Below are positions 41,825 through 51,009 of a DNA stretch of 64,000 nucleotides, piece after piece. The stretch lies in assembly GCA_963743825.1 (NCBI GenBank), contig CAVURC010000015.1, positions 62,001-126,000 of the forward strand, written 5' to 3'. The first letter of the stretch is position 1; the number at the start of each line of letters is the position of its first letter. A program made the position numbers and the translations under genes. The stretch is from Sva-07 sp963743825 (GTDB taxonomy: Bacteria; Actinomycetota; Acidimicrobiia; Acidimicrobiales; Ilumatobacteraceae). The notes below the pieces were generated by a model, which worked only from the letters and a program-made list of their open reading frames with translations, was not told where the DNA came from and made no database searches.

Positions 41825-44672
41825 GTGCTCTCGTCGCTCGCCGTCGTCGGGCTGTTGAGCCTCCCCTTCCTCATCGCCCTCGCCGTCCACCCGATCACTC
41901 GCCGTCTCGCGCTGCGCTATCCCGTGCGACGGCTCACCGAGTCCGCGTTGATCGTCCTCGGGTCGATGCTCGGCACCGCCATCATCACCGGTTCACTGAT
42001 CGTCGGCGACACGATCGACCGCTCGATCCGCGCCGGCGCCTACGAACAGCTCGGCCCGATCGACGAGGTCGTCACCGTGTCGGGGTTCGACGCGGGCAAC
42101 GGGATCATCGAGCGCGCTGGCACCCTCGACTCGATCCCGGGCGCCGACGGAGTGCTCGACGGTGTCCTCCCGATCGTCACCACCCCGGTGGCGGTCGTCG
42201 GCGAGCGGACCCAACCTCGCGCGCAGCTCGTCGAGGTCGACTTCGCCGAGGCCGCAGCGTTCGGTGGCGACCCGTCGATCACCGGCATCACGGGAGCCAC
42301 GCCGGAGCCCGGGAAGGCCGCGATCACCTCCGATCTCGCCCTCAGCACCGACACGACCGTCGGCGACACGATCACCGTCCACGTGTACGGCGTGCCGGTC
42401 GAGGTCGAGGTCGACCGGATCCTCGACCGTGCGGGTGTGGCCGGCTACTGGCCGATCGACGGGCGCCAGCAGTCGTACAACGTGTTCGTGGCGCCGGGTT
42501 CGCTCGCCGCCGGGCTCGCCGGTGTCACGCTGCCCGACAGCGTCGAGCCACCCCAGGTGACGATCGCGTACTCGAACGTCGGCGGCGTCGAGGGCGCCGC
42601 CGACCTGACCGACACCGCGACCGAGGTGATCGGTGCCGCGGTCGGCGACGCCGGCACCGTGCAGCCCGTCAAGCGCGACGTGATCGACCAGGCCGACGCC
42701 ACCGCCGACCAGCTCTCACAGCTCTACTTCACCATGGGGATGTTCGCCGTCGCCGCCGGCATCCTCCTGCTCGTCAACATCTTCGTGATGCTCGCCGACG
42801 AGCGACGCTCGCAGCTCGGGATGCTTCGTGCGCTCGGCATGCGTCGGCGCTCGCTGGTGCTGGGGTTCGCCACGGAGGGGTGGCTGTATGCGCTCGTCTC
42901 GGCCGCCGCCGGTGCGCTGGTCGGCATCTGGCTCGGCCGGGTCATCGCCTGGCGGGCCGACCAGGCGCTGCAGGCCGACAACGACCTCTACGCACTCGAC
43001 CTCACGTTCGCATGGAAATGGAGCACCGTCGCCCAGGGGTTCGCGATCGGGTTCGTCATCGCGGTCATCACCATCGTGCTCACGAGCACCCGGATCAGCC
43101 GCCTCAACGTGATCGCCGCGATCCGCGACCTCCCCGTGACGACCTCGCGCTCCCGCCGGCCCCGCCACCGGGCGATCGGTCTCGCTGCACTCGCGTCGGG
43201 GATCGCGCTCACGTCGTGGGCGATCGCCGGGCGCGACAGTTACACCCTCGCGGCCGGGCCGATGCTGATCGCGGTCGGGATCGGCGCGCTGACCGTCGGG
43301 CGAATGGGCATGCGGACGACGGTCACCTGGGTGTCGATCCTCGTCATCGCGTGGGCGACGATGGTCGTACCCGTCATCGGCTGGCTCGACATCACCACCG
43401 AGATCACGATCTTCCTGCTCCAGGGCACCACGATGTGTGCCGCCGCGGTGGCGATGCTGATGGTGCACCACAAGGCACTCGGCGTCTGGCTGTCCGAGCG
43501 TTTCGGGGGGTCGCTGCCCGTACGGATCGGCCTGGCGTACCCGGTGGCGAAGGCGTTCCGCACGGCGATGACACTCGCCATGTTCGCCATCGTGATCCTG
43601 ACGATCGTGTACCTGGCGTTCATCTCGCTGATGTTCCGCCAGCAGGTCGACGACATTGCAGCTGACCTGTCGGGCGGCTACGGGATCCTCGTCAACTCCA
43701 ACCCGAGCGACCCGATCGCGGTGGAGGAACTCGAGTCGGTCGAGGGTGTCACGGCCGTCGCCCCACTCGAGTACGGGTTCGCCGAAACGACATTCGGCGA
43801 GACATCGCAGATGTGGCCGGTCACCGGGTTCGGCCCCGACTTCGCCGCAACGCCACCGGCACTGCGCGACCGGGGCGAGTACGCCAACGACGAACTCGCC
43901 TGGCAAGCCGTGCTCGACGACCCGCACCTGGTGATCGCGGACGAGTTCCTGCTCAACACCGGCGGGCCGAGCAGCCGGGTCCCCCGGGTCGGCGACACGA
44001 TCACACTCGCCGACCCGTCGACCGGTGCAGTCCGCGATGTCACGATCGCTGCCCTCACGGTCGACGACTACCTGATCAGCGGGACGTACCTCGGCACCGG
44101 GAGCTTCGAGCAGCTGTTCGGCGACCGGGCGGTGGCGTCGCGGTTCTACGTCGGCGCGGACGATCTCGAGGCAGTCGCCGACGAGATCGGTCGGACGTTC
44201 GCCACGAAGGGCGCCGAGTCGACCGCCGTGATCGAACTCGTCGACGCAACGGTCGCCCAGACGACCGGGATGTTCACGTTGATGCAGCAGTTCGTCGGCG
44301 TCGGCCTGCTCGTCGGTGTCGCCGGGTTGGGGGTGGTGATGGTGCGATCGGTGCGCGAACGGCGACGTGATGTCGGCGTGTTCCGAGCCCTCGGGGTGGA
44401 GCCCCGCCCGGTCATGCGGTCGTTCCTGTTCGAGGCCACGTTCGTGGCGGCAGAGGGCGTGCTGATCGGCATTGCGATCGCTGCTCGTCGGCACCTACGG
44501 GCTGGTGCTCAACGGCTCGGGGTTCATGGCCGGGTTCACCTGGACCGTCCCGTGGCGCGACATCCTGACGGTGTCGGCGCTGACGCTCGGCGCCGCCGCG
44601 CTCACCGCTGCGATCCCGGCACGTCAGGCCGGCCGAATCCGTCCCGCCCAAGCCCTCCGCCTCGTCGACTGA
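41825..44672 (+). CDS. FtsX/MacB-type ABC permease (frame broken near 44480)
   Basis: About 949 residues with the doubled FtsX layout. The first membrane helix lies near the start (VVGLLSLPFLIALAVHPITR), then a SALIVLGSMLGTAIITGSLI helix and a large extracytoplasmic domain. A three-helix FtsX core follows (FTMGMFAVAAGILLLVNIFV, EGWLYALVSAAAGALVGIWL, VIAVITIVLTSTRISRLNVI), a second set of helices, another extracytoplasmic domain (GILVNSNPSDPIAVEELESV) and a second core ending in FVGVGLLVGVAGLGVVMVRS. A one-base loss near 44480 moves the last helix to another frame (LLVGTYGLVLNGSGFMAGFT, DILTVSALTLGAAALTAAIP, then ARQAGRIRPAQALRLVD), which ends at 44672. It is co-transcribed with the ATPase 12 bases upstream. 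Confidence 0.87.
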
Positions 44673-44708
44673 TGCTCCCGGCCGGGTGGGTCAATCGGCG
44701 ATCGCCCA

Positions 44709-44855
44709 TCAGTCGTGCGGCAACTCGTGGGGTTCGATCGACTCGACCACCGAGGCATGCTCGGGATGGTCGTGCAGGATGTGATCCTTCACCTCGTTGT
44801 GATAGCTGAAGATCAGCTCGCAGTACGGGCAGGCGTGCGTGACGGGTCCGCTCAT
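44709..44855 (-). CDS. C2H2 zinc-finger microprotein
   Basis: A 48-residue frame reads MSGPVTHACPYCELIFSYHN, EVKDHILHDHPEHASVVESI and EPHELPHD. Cys9 and Cys12 followed by His25 and His30 fit Cys-x2-Cys-x12-His-x4-His, a single C2H2 zinc finger, with the hydrophobic residues (Phe16, Val22, Ile26-Leu27) also in place. Bacterial C2H2 proteins are uncommon outside the Ros/MucR group, and this one is much shorter. It lies on the minus strand after the permease, with GATAGCGAC before the ATG and no ribosome site; a leaderless transcript is possible. Its acidic tail and lack of a basic patch argue for a protein-binding more than a DNA-binding role; this is inference. Confidence 0.62.
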   Translation of the reverse strand: MSGPVTHACPYCELIFSYHNEVKDHILHDHPEHASVVESIEPHELPHD

Positions 44856-44957
44856 GTCGCTATCGTGCGCCCCGGCCTACACGGTGTCCAGGGCCCTTCA
44901 GCCCGTCGCGGCAGGCGCTGGTGTTTGGACAGTCGTGTACATGGGAAACTGGGTGCC

Positions 44958-45885
44958 ATGACCAAGATCCGATCGAGCCGGTCCAGTCGGGTGCGCGATC
45001 GTCGCGGCTCGTCCGGTGGCGGCGGCGCGATGGGTTTCCCGCTCGGTGGCGGAGGGCTGGGCGGGGGTGGCCGGACGGGGATCCCGATGGGTCTCGGCGC
45101 CGGCGGGGGCCTCATCGGGATCATCATCCTGGCGGCCGTCATCATCCTGCCGCAGCTCCTCGGCTCGAGCGACACGACGACGTCCGACCTCGCCGACCCT
45201 TCGGGCGGTGATTCGTCGGGCGGCGCGACAGCGTGCGAGACCGAGATCGAACAGGTCGTCTGCGGGGCCGTCGACGACGTGTCGATCTACTGGGAGGGCC
45301 AGTACCCGCAGTCGTTCCAGGGCGCCTTCCCCGGCACCGACACCGTCTTCTTCGCTGGTGCGACACAAACGGGATGCGGACGCGCGTCGGCGCAGACCGG
45401 GCCGTTCTACTGTCCGGCCGATCAGCTCGTGTACTTCGACCTCGACTTCCTCCAGCAGCTGCAGGATCAGTTCGGCGCCACGGGCGACCTGGCGGCGCAG
45501 TACATCGTCGCCCACGAATACGGCCACCACGTGCAGAACGTGACCGGGATCAACGAGCGCGTGCGGTCGATGCAGCAACAGTTCCCCGGGTCGGCGAACG
45601 AGTTCAGCGTGGCGCTCGAACTCCAGGCCGACTGCTTCGCCGGCGCATGGGCGTCGTCGGTCGCCGAGCGCGACCTGTTCGACCGCCCCGACGAGATCGA
45701 CGAGGCGCTGCAGGCCGCCGAAGCGGTCGGCGACGACCGGATCATGGAGTCGGCCGGCCAGGAAGTCGACCCCGAGAGCTTCACCCACGGCAGCGCCGAG
45801 CAGCGGCGGTACTGGTTCGAGGTCGGGGTTCGAATCCGGCGACCCCGAGCAGTGCCTGACCTTCGACGACGCGTTGGCGCCTTGA
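44958..45885 (+). CDS. YpfJ-type neutral zinc metallopeptidase (frame broken near 45828)
   Basis: About 309 residues. The N-terminus is Arg/Gly-rich (MTKIRSSRSSRVRDRRGSSG, GGGAMGFPLGGGGLGGGGRT), then one membrane helix GLIGIIILAAVIILPQLLG. The external domain has the family features: a CGAVDDVSIYWEGQYPQSFQ segment, GPFYCPADQLVYFDLDFLQQ, the zinc motif IVAHEYGHHVQNVTGINERV (His-Glu-x2-His about residue 192), and ALELQADCFAGAWASSVAER with the third ligand. The family is a membrane-anchored putative neutral zinc peptidase. The conserved C-terminus FESGDPEQCLTFDDALAP follows after a one-base insertion in a GGGG run at about 45828 and stops at 45885. Confidence 0.88.
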
Positions 45886-45925
45886 CCGTGCCGAGCCAAC
45901 GCCTCGCGTGGCGTACGTTCCTCAT

Positions 45926-47164
45926 GTGAATCGAGAGGCCGCCGGCACCTGGGCGGCGATGTCCGTGCCCTCGTACCGCCTGCTGTTCTACAGCGCGACC
46001 ATCGTGATCTTCGGCGTGATGGGCCAGGCTGTGGCTCGCGGGTGGCTGGCGCGCGAACTGACCGGGAGCAACGCCGGGCTGGGTGGCGTGATGCTCGTCT
46101 TCGGCGCCTCGATGCTGGTCGCCACCCCACTCGGCGGCGTCGCCGCCGACCGGTACCCGAAGCGACTCGTGCTCCTGCTCGCCGTGCTCACGCTCATGGT
46201 GTCATCGCTGCTCATCGGAGCGGCAGTGATCACCGACGTCATCGCGTACTGGATGCTGCTCGTCGCCGGCGGCGTCCAGGCAGCGGCCTTCGCGTTCTAT
46301 CTCCCCGCCCGGATCTCGCTGATCTCCGAGGTCGTCCCGTCCTCGCTGCTCCAGAACGCCGTCGTCCTCACCCAGATGTCACAGGAAGCGATGCGAGTGT
46401 TCGCTCCGGCACTCGCCGGTGTGCTCATCGGGGTGACGTGGTTCGGTGTGGGAGGTGTCTTCATCGCGAGCGGGATCGCCAGCGCTGTCGCAGCGATGTT
46501 CATCGTGGCGCTGCCCCAGGTGCCCCGACGAACCGACTTCAGCCGTTCACCGTTCGGCGAGATCCTCGACGCCGTCCGGTACGTCCGCTCCAATCATGAG
46601 GTGGGGTTGATCGCGCTGGTGACCGTCGGTGTGGTCATGGTCGGATTTCCGTACCTCACGTTCCTGCCGACACTGGCCGACGACCGCTTCGATGTGGGCG
46701 CCGTCGGCTACGGCATCATGTCCGGCGTCGCCGGCCTCGGAGCCGTGGCCGCGGGGCTGATCAACGCCTCCCGCGGGAGCGGGCTGCGCCCGTGGGCCAC
46801 CATTGCCCTGTCGGGCACCGCGTTCGGTGTTGCGTTGATCGCGCTCGGTGTCGCCAACTCCTACCCACTCGCGCTCGTTGCGCTCGCGTTCATCGGGGCG
46901 AGCGGTCTGATGTTCCAGACCTCGACACAGACGCTGCTGCTTCGGATCTCGGCGCTCGAGTACCACGGCCGACTGCAGAGCATGGTCATCCTCGGGTTCA
47001 GCGGGTTCGGCCTGATGGCACTTCCACTGGGTGTGCTGGCCGACGCCGTGACGCTGCGCACCACCCTGGCAGCGATGGGAGTGGCCGTGCTCACCACCAT
47101 CGCGCTGTTCGCCGCCGCCCGGTACCGCCATCGTGGTCGCGTCGCTGCGGTCGAGATCGGTTGA
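45926..47164 (+). CDS. MFS transporter (EntS-like exporter group)
   Basis: The 412-residue protein has the 12-helix MFS pattern of the MFS_3/enterobactin-exporter group. After VNREAAGTWAAMSVPSYRLL come LLFYSATIVIFGVMGQAVAR, GGVMLVFGASMLVATPLGGV with the loop motif AADRYPKRLVLLLAVLTLMV (Gly-x-x-Ala-Asp-Arg), and FAFYLPARISLISEVVPSSL with the LQNAVVLTQMSQEA segment. The second half carries LIALVTVGVVMVGFPYLTFL, GVAGLGAVAAGLINASRGSG and ISALEYHGRLQSMVILGFSG. The substrate is unknown, probably a drug or siderophore-like compound. The GTG at 45926 is preferred to one at 45908. It is convergent with the SnoaL-like gene across a 33-base palindrome. Confidence 0.88.
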   Translation: MNREAAGTWAAMSVPSYRLLFYSATIVIFGVMGQAVARGWLARELTGSNAGLGGVMLVFGASMLVATPLGGVAADRYPKRLVLLLAVLTLMVSSLLIGAAVITDVIAYWMLLVAGGVQAAAFAFYLPARISLISEVVPSSLLQNAVVLTQMSQEAMRVFAPALAGVLIGVTWFGVGGVFIASGIASAVAAMFIVALPQVPRRTDFSRSPFGEILDAVRYVRSNHEVGLIALVTVGVVMVGFPYLTFLPTLADDRFDVGAVGYGIMSGVAGLGAVAAGLINASRGSGLRPWATIALSGTAFGVALIALGVANSYPLALVALAFIGASGLMFQTSTQTLLLRISALEYHGRLQSMVILGFSGFGLMALPLGVLADAVTLRTTLAAMGVAVLTTIALFAAARYRHRGRVAAVEIG

Positions 47165-47197
47165 CCGCTGCAGATCGGTTGACCCCCTCGGAGCGTG

Positions 47198-47230
47198 ACG
47201 TACACGATGTGTCAGACACATCGTGTACGT
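47198..47230. terminator. perfect 33-base palindrome between convergent genes
   Basis: ACGTACACGATGTGTC (47198-47213) and GACACATCGTGTACGT (47215-47230) are exact 16-base inverted arms around a single central A. The hairpin lies between the ends of the MFS gene and the SnoaL-like gene and can serve as a bidirectional terminator. There is no T run, so a protein-binding site is an alternative. Confidence 0.65.
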
Positions 47231-47234
47231 GTGT

Positions 47235-47612
47235 TCACACCGTCCAGTCGACGCCGCGCACCGTGAGCACCCAGTGTTCGGCGATCCGGCCCTCGGCGAT
47301 CCGCTGGACCAGCATCCACGTGACGACGGTCGTCTCGCTGGTCTCCAGGTTGAGACCACGACTCGTGGCGCGGGTCCACACCCGGTCGCCGGCGACCACG
47401 CGCTCGTCGATGGTGGTCTCGGGCCGGCACAGCGTCCGCTGGATCTCGGCCAGCATCGCTTTGTACTCGTGCCGCGGGGACACCATCGAGCCGAGGCTCG
47501 TGTGGCGCACGAACGGATCGGTCAGGAGTTCGTCGACGGCATCGATGTTGCCGTCGCGCCAGATCTCGTTCCACCAGCGGTCCGAGAGAGCGCACATCGC
47601 CGAGTCATCCAC
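47235..47612 (-). CDS. SnoaL-like/nuclear transport factor 2 fold protein
   Basis: The 125-residue protein has the NTF2-like fold of SnoaL-type proteins: LSDRWWNEIWRDGNIDAVDE followed by LLTDPFVRHTSLGSMVSPRH, then EYKAMLAEIQRTLCRPETTI, VVAGDRVWTRATSRGLNLET, and TVVTWMLVQRIAEGRIAEHW. The Trp-Asn-x-Gly-x-x-Asp start and the His-Trp end are usual in polyketide cyclase-like and ester-cyclase families. The function may be enzymatic or ligand-binding; nothing nearby decides. The GTG at 47612 is chosen because WW-x-E begins soon after; a GTG at 47621 is equally possible. It is divergent from the methyltransferase at 47671. Confidence 0.82.
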   Translation of the reverse strand: MDDSAMCALSDRWWNEIWRDGNIDAVDELLTDPFVRHTSLGSMVSPRHEYKAMLAEIQRTLCRPETTIDERVVAGDRVWTRATSRGLNLETSETTVVTWMLVQRIAEGRIAEHWVLTVRGVDWTV

Positions 47613-47670
47613 GCCGCTCACGGTAGAACACCGTCGCCCACCCGTCAGCACAGCGGCAAGACTGCCCTGT

Positions 47671-48432
47671 ATGGACGACGTCGACCCCGCAGACTTCTAC
47701 ACCGGCATCGTCGTCGACGTGTACGGCCCGCTCAAAGGCTCGGTGCCCGATCCGCGTACGTACGCGACCTTCATCCGCACCTGGGGCGAGCCGGCGCTGG
47801 AGCTCGGCTGCGGCGACGGTGACCCGTTGCTGTCGCTGCGGGCCGATGGGCTCGACGTGGAGGGCCTGGACTCGTCGGCCGACATGCTGGCGAAGTTGCG
47901 GCGAACCGCTGCCGAACGTGGGGTCGACGTCACGGTTCATCATTCGACCATCGAGCAGATGGACCTCGCCAGGACCTACCGATCGATCTTCCTGGCCGGG
48001 CCGACCTTCAACCTCATCGCCGACGATGCCACCGCGGTTCGGGCGCTCGAACGCATCCGTCACCACCTCGACCCGGATGGCGCCGCACTGATCCCGCTCT
48101 TCGTCCCGAAGCCGGTTCGCGCCGAGCATCTCGGAGTCGCACGCGAGCACATCGACGAACGCGGTCGACTCCTGCGGGTGACCGCCACCGCGACCGAACG
48201 CGACGAAGCGGCCCGGCGACAGACCACCGTGCTGCGCTACGAGGTGGTCGACGGCGATGACCGTCAGGAGATCGAACGGCCCTGGGTGCTGCACTGGCAC
48301 ACGCAGTCCGGTTTCCGCGACTTGGCGACCGGCGCCGGGCTGCGCGTCGAAGCGGTTCTCGCCGTCGATGGTTCGAGCGCATCGCCCGATGCATTCGAGT
48401 TCGTCTTCGTGCTCCGCCGTTCAGGCGAGTGA
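47671..48432 (+). CDS. class I SAM-dependent methyltransferase
   Basis: The 253-residue protein has motif I at EPALELGCGDGDPLLSLRAD (about 40-60), DGLDVEGLDSSADMLAKLRR with the strand 2 Asp, VTVHHSTIEQMDLARTYRSI for motif II, and FLAGPTFNLIADDATAVRAL for the segment after strand 4. The second half has LDPDGAALIPLFVPKPVRAE and a beta-rich lid (VLRYEVVDGDDRQEIERPWV), ending in DAFEFVFVLRRSGE. It is close to small-molecule methyltransferases of actinobacteria with an N-terminal MDDVDPADFYTGIVVDVY. The acceptor is unknown. The ATG at 47671 is clear. The 3' end overlaps a small minus-strand frame by 12 bases. Confidence 0.87.
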   Translation: MDDVDPADFYTGIVVDVYGPLKGSVPDPRTYATFIRTWGEPALELGCGDGDPLLSLRADGLDVEGLDSSADMLAKLRRTAAERGVDVTVHHSTIEQMDLARTYRSIFLAGPTFNLIADDATAVRALERIRHHLDPDGAALIPLFVPKPVRAEHLGVAREHIDERGRLLRVTATATERDEAARRQTTVLRYEVVDGDDRQEIERPWVLHWHTQSGFRDLATGAGLRVEAVLAVDGSSASPDAFEFVFVLRRSGE

Positions 48433-48585
48433 TCCGCAATCGGCACGATGCAGCCAGCGCCAGGTCGTCTCGATCCGCTGCTCCTGCTGCGACACCTGTC
48501 GCACGTACTCACGTTCCGCCGAGACGCCGGCGACCTCCTGGTCGTTGCGCATCGTCAGCAGTTCTTCGCCGTCGCCCATCTTCAT
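48421..48585 (-). CDS. small hypothetical protein
   Basis: A 54-residue frame reads MKMGDGEELLTMRNDQEVAG, VSAEREYVRQVSQQEQRIET and TWRWLHRADCGSLA. It has a balanced, helical composition and GGAG four bases before the ATG at 48585, which makes it more credible than the overlapping frames. It overlaps the methyltransferase 3' end by 12 bases in convergent orientation. No family is recognised; it may be the C-terminal part of a lost protein. Confidence 0.38.
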   Translation of the reverse strand: MKMGDGEELLTMRNDQEVAGVSAEREYVRQVSQQEQRIETTWRWLHRADCGSLA

Positions 48586-48649
48586 GATGCTCCATCGGCG
48601 CGAACGCCCTGCCGGTTGAGCACTCGCTCGACATCGGCCTGGTCGATTC

Positions 48650-48684
48650 GAGCGTATATCTCGAACGATGCGTCGTATACACTC
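48650..48684 (+). promoter_or_regulatory. VapBC promoter with palindromic operator
   Basis: GAGCGTATA (48650-48658) and TATACACTC (48676-48684) are inverted arms with one mismatch. TATACA at 48676-48681 fits a -10 box eight bases before the ATG of the antitoxin, so the mRNA may be leaderless. VapB proteins usually bind such sites to repress their own operon. Confidence 0.6.
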
Positions 48685-48689
48685 GAGGA

Positions 48690-48884
48690 ATGACCAAACG
48701 GCTCATCGACGTCGACGATGAAGCACTGGATTCTGCACGAACGCATCTCGGAACACGGACGATCAAGGACACGGTGAACACGGCGCTCCGGCTCGCCGCA
48801 GCCCAACGCGCAGCCGAACTCGACGCAAGTCTGTCGGTGCTCGCGGCGGCCGACCTCGACGACCGATCCGGTGCTTGGCGCTGA
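48690..48884 (+). CDS. type II antitoxin, VapB family
   Basis: The 64-residue protein reads MTKRLIDVDDEALDSARTHL, GTRTIKDTVNTALRLAAAQR and AAELDASLSVLAAADLDDRS then GAWR. The N-terminal ribbon-helix-helix (LIDVDDEALDSARTHLGTRT, then the TVNTALR helix) is the DUF2191/VapB type common in actinobacteria; the acidic C-terminal end would wrap the toxin. The TGA (48882-48884) shares its last base with the ATG of the toxin. It should act as a DNA-binding autorepressor and as inhibitor of the PIN-domain toxin. The ATG lies directly after the palindromic promoter, with GAGGA too close to be a ribosome site, in line with leaderless translation. Confidence 0.9.
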   Translation: MTKRLIDVDDEALDSARTHLGTRTIKDTVNTALRLAAAQRAAELDASLSVLAAADLDDRSGAWR

Positions 48885-49285
48885 TGTACCTGCTCGACAC
48901 GAGCGTGCTGACCAGGCTGCGCTCGACGTCGATCGTCCACCGCATCACGGAGCTCGACGGCTCCGGCCTTGCCCGCACGTCGATGACCGACCTCGAGATC
49001 GGCTTCTCGGCGAGCAATGGGGCCGAATGGGACCGTCTCCTCGGTGCCCTCGGGACATTCCGGCTGATGGACGTGCACCATCACCACTTCGATCGGGCCC
49101 GACAGGTGCAGCGTCGACTCGCCGATGCGGGCATGAAGGGTCGCAAGGTGCCCGACCTCTTGATTGCTGCGGTGGCAGAGGCAGCGTCACTGACCCTGTT
49201 GCACTACGACGCCGACTTCGACCACATTGCAGCGGTCACGGGTCAACCGACCGAATGGATCGTCGAGCGAGGATCGATCGATTGA
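48884..49285 (+). CDS. type II toxin, VapC family PIN-domain ribonuclease
   Basis: The 133-residue protein shows all acidic PIN residues: Asp in MYLLDTSVLTRL (residue 5), Glu in RTSMTDLEIGFSASNGAEW (about 40), Asp in GRKVPDLLIAAVAEAASLTL (about 92) and Asp in LHYDADFDHIAAVTG (about 111-113). These coordinate Mg2+ for RNA cleavage; VapC toxins commonly cut tRNA or rRNA. The ATG at 48884 overlaps the antitoxin stop by one base, so translation is coupled; an in-frame TTG at 48875 is rejected. The C-terminal QPTEWIVERGSID is the usual end. PhoD follows 25 bases later but has its own ribosome site and is unlikely to be part of the module. Confidence 0.92.
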   Translation: MYLLDTSVLTRLRSTSIVHRITELDGSGLARTSMTDLEIGFSASNGAEWDRLLGALGTFRLMDVHHHHFDRARQVQRRLADAGMKGRKVPDLLIAAVAEAASLTLLHYDADFDHIAAVTGQPTEWIVERGSID

Positions 49286-49310
49286 ACGACGCCGAACGAA
49301 TGGAGACAAC

Positions 49311-50996
49311 GTGAGCAACGACAACTGGCCTCGATTGACCCGTCGAGGGTTCCTCGCCGGAACGATCGCTGCGGCGCTGGCCGCCTGCAGCAGTGGCGAG
49401 TCGAGCTCGAGCCCGTCGAGCGGACCATCGGCGACGGACACGACCGACACGACCACGCCGCCGGACACCACGCCGGCGGACACCACGCTGCCGGACACCA
49501 CGACCAGCACGGCGCCCGCCATGCAGTCCGATCCCTTCACGCTGGGCGTCGCGTCGGGTGACCCACTGCCCGACTCGGTGATCCTCTGGACGCGTCTGCA
49601 GCCGACGGAACCGCTGCCCGACGTCGACATCGAGGTGACATGGGAGATCGCCCGCGACGAGAACTTCGCCGAGGTCGTCGTCGACGGCACCGCGCTCGCG
49701 ATCGCAGCCCTCGGACACTCGGTGCACGTGGATGCCTCCGGCCTCGACCCCGACCAGGAGTACTACTACCGCTTCGGACTCGGCGAGTACACGACTCCAC
49801 CCGCTCGGACGCACACCTTCGCCGCACCGGGGACACTGCCCGATCGCTTCCGGTTCGCCTTCTCGTCGTGCCAGAACTGGGAACAGGGCCGGTACGCCGC
49901 GTACCGCGACCTGGTCGAAGAAGGGGACATCGACGCCTTCGTGTTCCTCGGCGACTACATCTACGAGTACGCGAGTGGCGGATACGCCGACGAACGCGGC
50001 CGGACGACCGGGCAGGACTTCGAGTGCGAATCGCTCGATCAGTACCGCGAGCGGTACGCGCTCTACCACAGCGATCCGCTCCTGCAGGCGGCGCACGCAC
50101 TCGTCCCGTGGATCGTGACATGGGACGATCACGAGGTCGACAACGACTACGCCGGCGACGTCTCCGAGCAGGACGACGATCCGGAGACCTTCCGGACACG
50201 TCGCGCCGCTGCGTACCAGGCGTGGTACGAACACATGCCCGTGCGCCTCGACGCTCCCGACGGGCCCGACTACGACATCTACCGGACGTTCGCCCACGGC
50301 GACCTCCTGCGGTTCCACGTGCTCGACACCCGCCAGTACCGATCGGATCAACAGCGTGGTGAACCCTTCGTCGCCCAACTCGGTGACGCCGTGCAGGTGC
50401 GTGACGAGGAACTGGCCACCGACCCCGACCACACGATGCTCGGAGCCACGCAGCGCACGTGGCTGATCGACGGTGTGGAGGCGTCGACCGCGGTGTGGGA
50501 CGTGCTCGCACAACAGGTGTTCATGTTCGGTGGCAACGCAGTTGTCGGTGCCGCACCGCCGGTGGTCGTGGTCGACACGTGGGACGGTTACGCCGGCGAG
50601 CGTCAGATCGTGCTCGACGCGGTCGGCACGGCTGCCGACAACCTCATCGTGCTCACCGGGGACTTCCACTCCGCCGCCGTCGCCGAGCTGCGTTCCGACC
50701 CCTTCGACCCCGCACTGCCCGTCGTCGGTACCGAGTTCATGGCTTCGAGCATCTCGTCGTCGTTCTTCGACGACGACGAGACGGTCGAAGGCCTGGTCAC
50801 CGGCGCGTTGAGCGCCAATCCGCACCTGAAGTGGTTCGACGCCCAACGCGGGTACACCGTGTGCGAGGTGACCCCCGACCGATGGCTCGCGACCTACCGT
50901 GCCGTGGCGGACCAGTTCGACGAGACGTCACCGGTCGTGCCGATCAGCTCGTGGGAAGTACAGGCCGCAACCCCCGGGGTACGTCAGGTCAGCTGA
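49311..50996 (+). CDS. PhoD-type alkaline phosphatase/phosphodiesterase, Tat lipoprotein
   Basis: The 561-residue protein starts MSNDNWPRLTRRGFLAGTIA followed by AALAACSSGE, a Tat signal (Arg-Arg-Gly-Phe-Leu) with a lipobox ending in Cys. A Thr/Pro-rich linker leads to the PhoD N-terminal domain (FTLGVASGDPLPDSVILWTR). The catalytic domain has RFAFSSCQNWEQGRYAAYRD, FVFLGDYIYEYASGGYADER, PWIVTWDDHEVDNDYAGDVS and NLIVLTGDFHSAAVAELRSD, supplying the metal-binding Asp, Tyr, Cys and His residues for Fe3+/Ca2+. It should hydrolyse phosphate esters or diesters outside the cell. The GTG at 49311 has GGAG five bases upstream. No Pho-box was identified. Confidence 0.92.
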   Translation: MSNDNWPRLTRRGFLAGTIAAALAACSSGESSSSPSSGPSATDTTDTTTPPDTTPADTTLPDTTTSTAPAMQSDPFTLGVASGDPLPDSVILWTRLQPTEPLPDVDIEVTWEIARDENFAEVVVDGTALAIAALGHSVHVDASGLDPDQEYYYRFGLGEYTTPPARTHTFAAPGTLPDRFRFAFSSCQNWEQGRYAAYRDLVEEGDIDAFVFLGDYIYEYASGGYADERGRTTGQDFECESLDQYRERYALYHSDPLLQAAHALVPWIVTWDDHEVDNDYAGDVSEQDDDPETFRTRRAAAYQAWYEHMPVRLDAPDGPDYDIYRTFAHGDLLRFHVLDTRQYRSDQQRGEPFVAQLGDAVQVRDEELATDPDHTMLGATQRTWLIDGVEASTAVWDVLAQQVFMFGGNAVVGAAPPVVVVDTWDGYAGERQIVLDAVGTAADNLIVLTGDFHSAAVAELRSDPFDPALPVVGTEFMASSISSSFFDDDETVEGLVTGALSANPHLKWFDAQRGYTVCEVTPDRWLATYRAVADQFDETSPVVPISSWEVQAATPGVRQVS

Positions 50997-51009
50997 TGAC
51001 ACCGACCGC

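Noticed and set aside
42716..44494. 592-codon minus-strand frame
   Set aside because: It is antisense to the FtsX-type permease, and its Asp/Arg/His-rich composition has no fold-like pattern.
45826..45845. GGGGTTCGAATCCGGCGACC, resembling a tRNA T-arm
   Set aside because: It encodes the conserved C-terminus of the zinc metallopeptidase, and no other tRNA parts are present.
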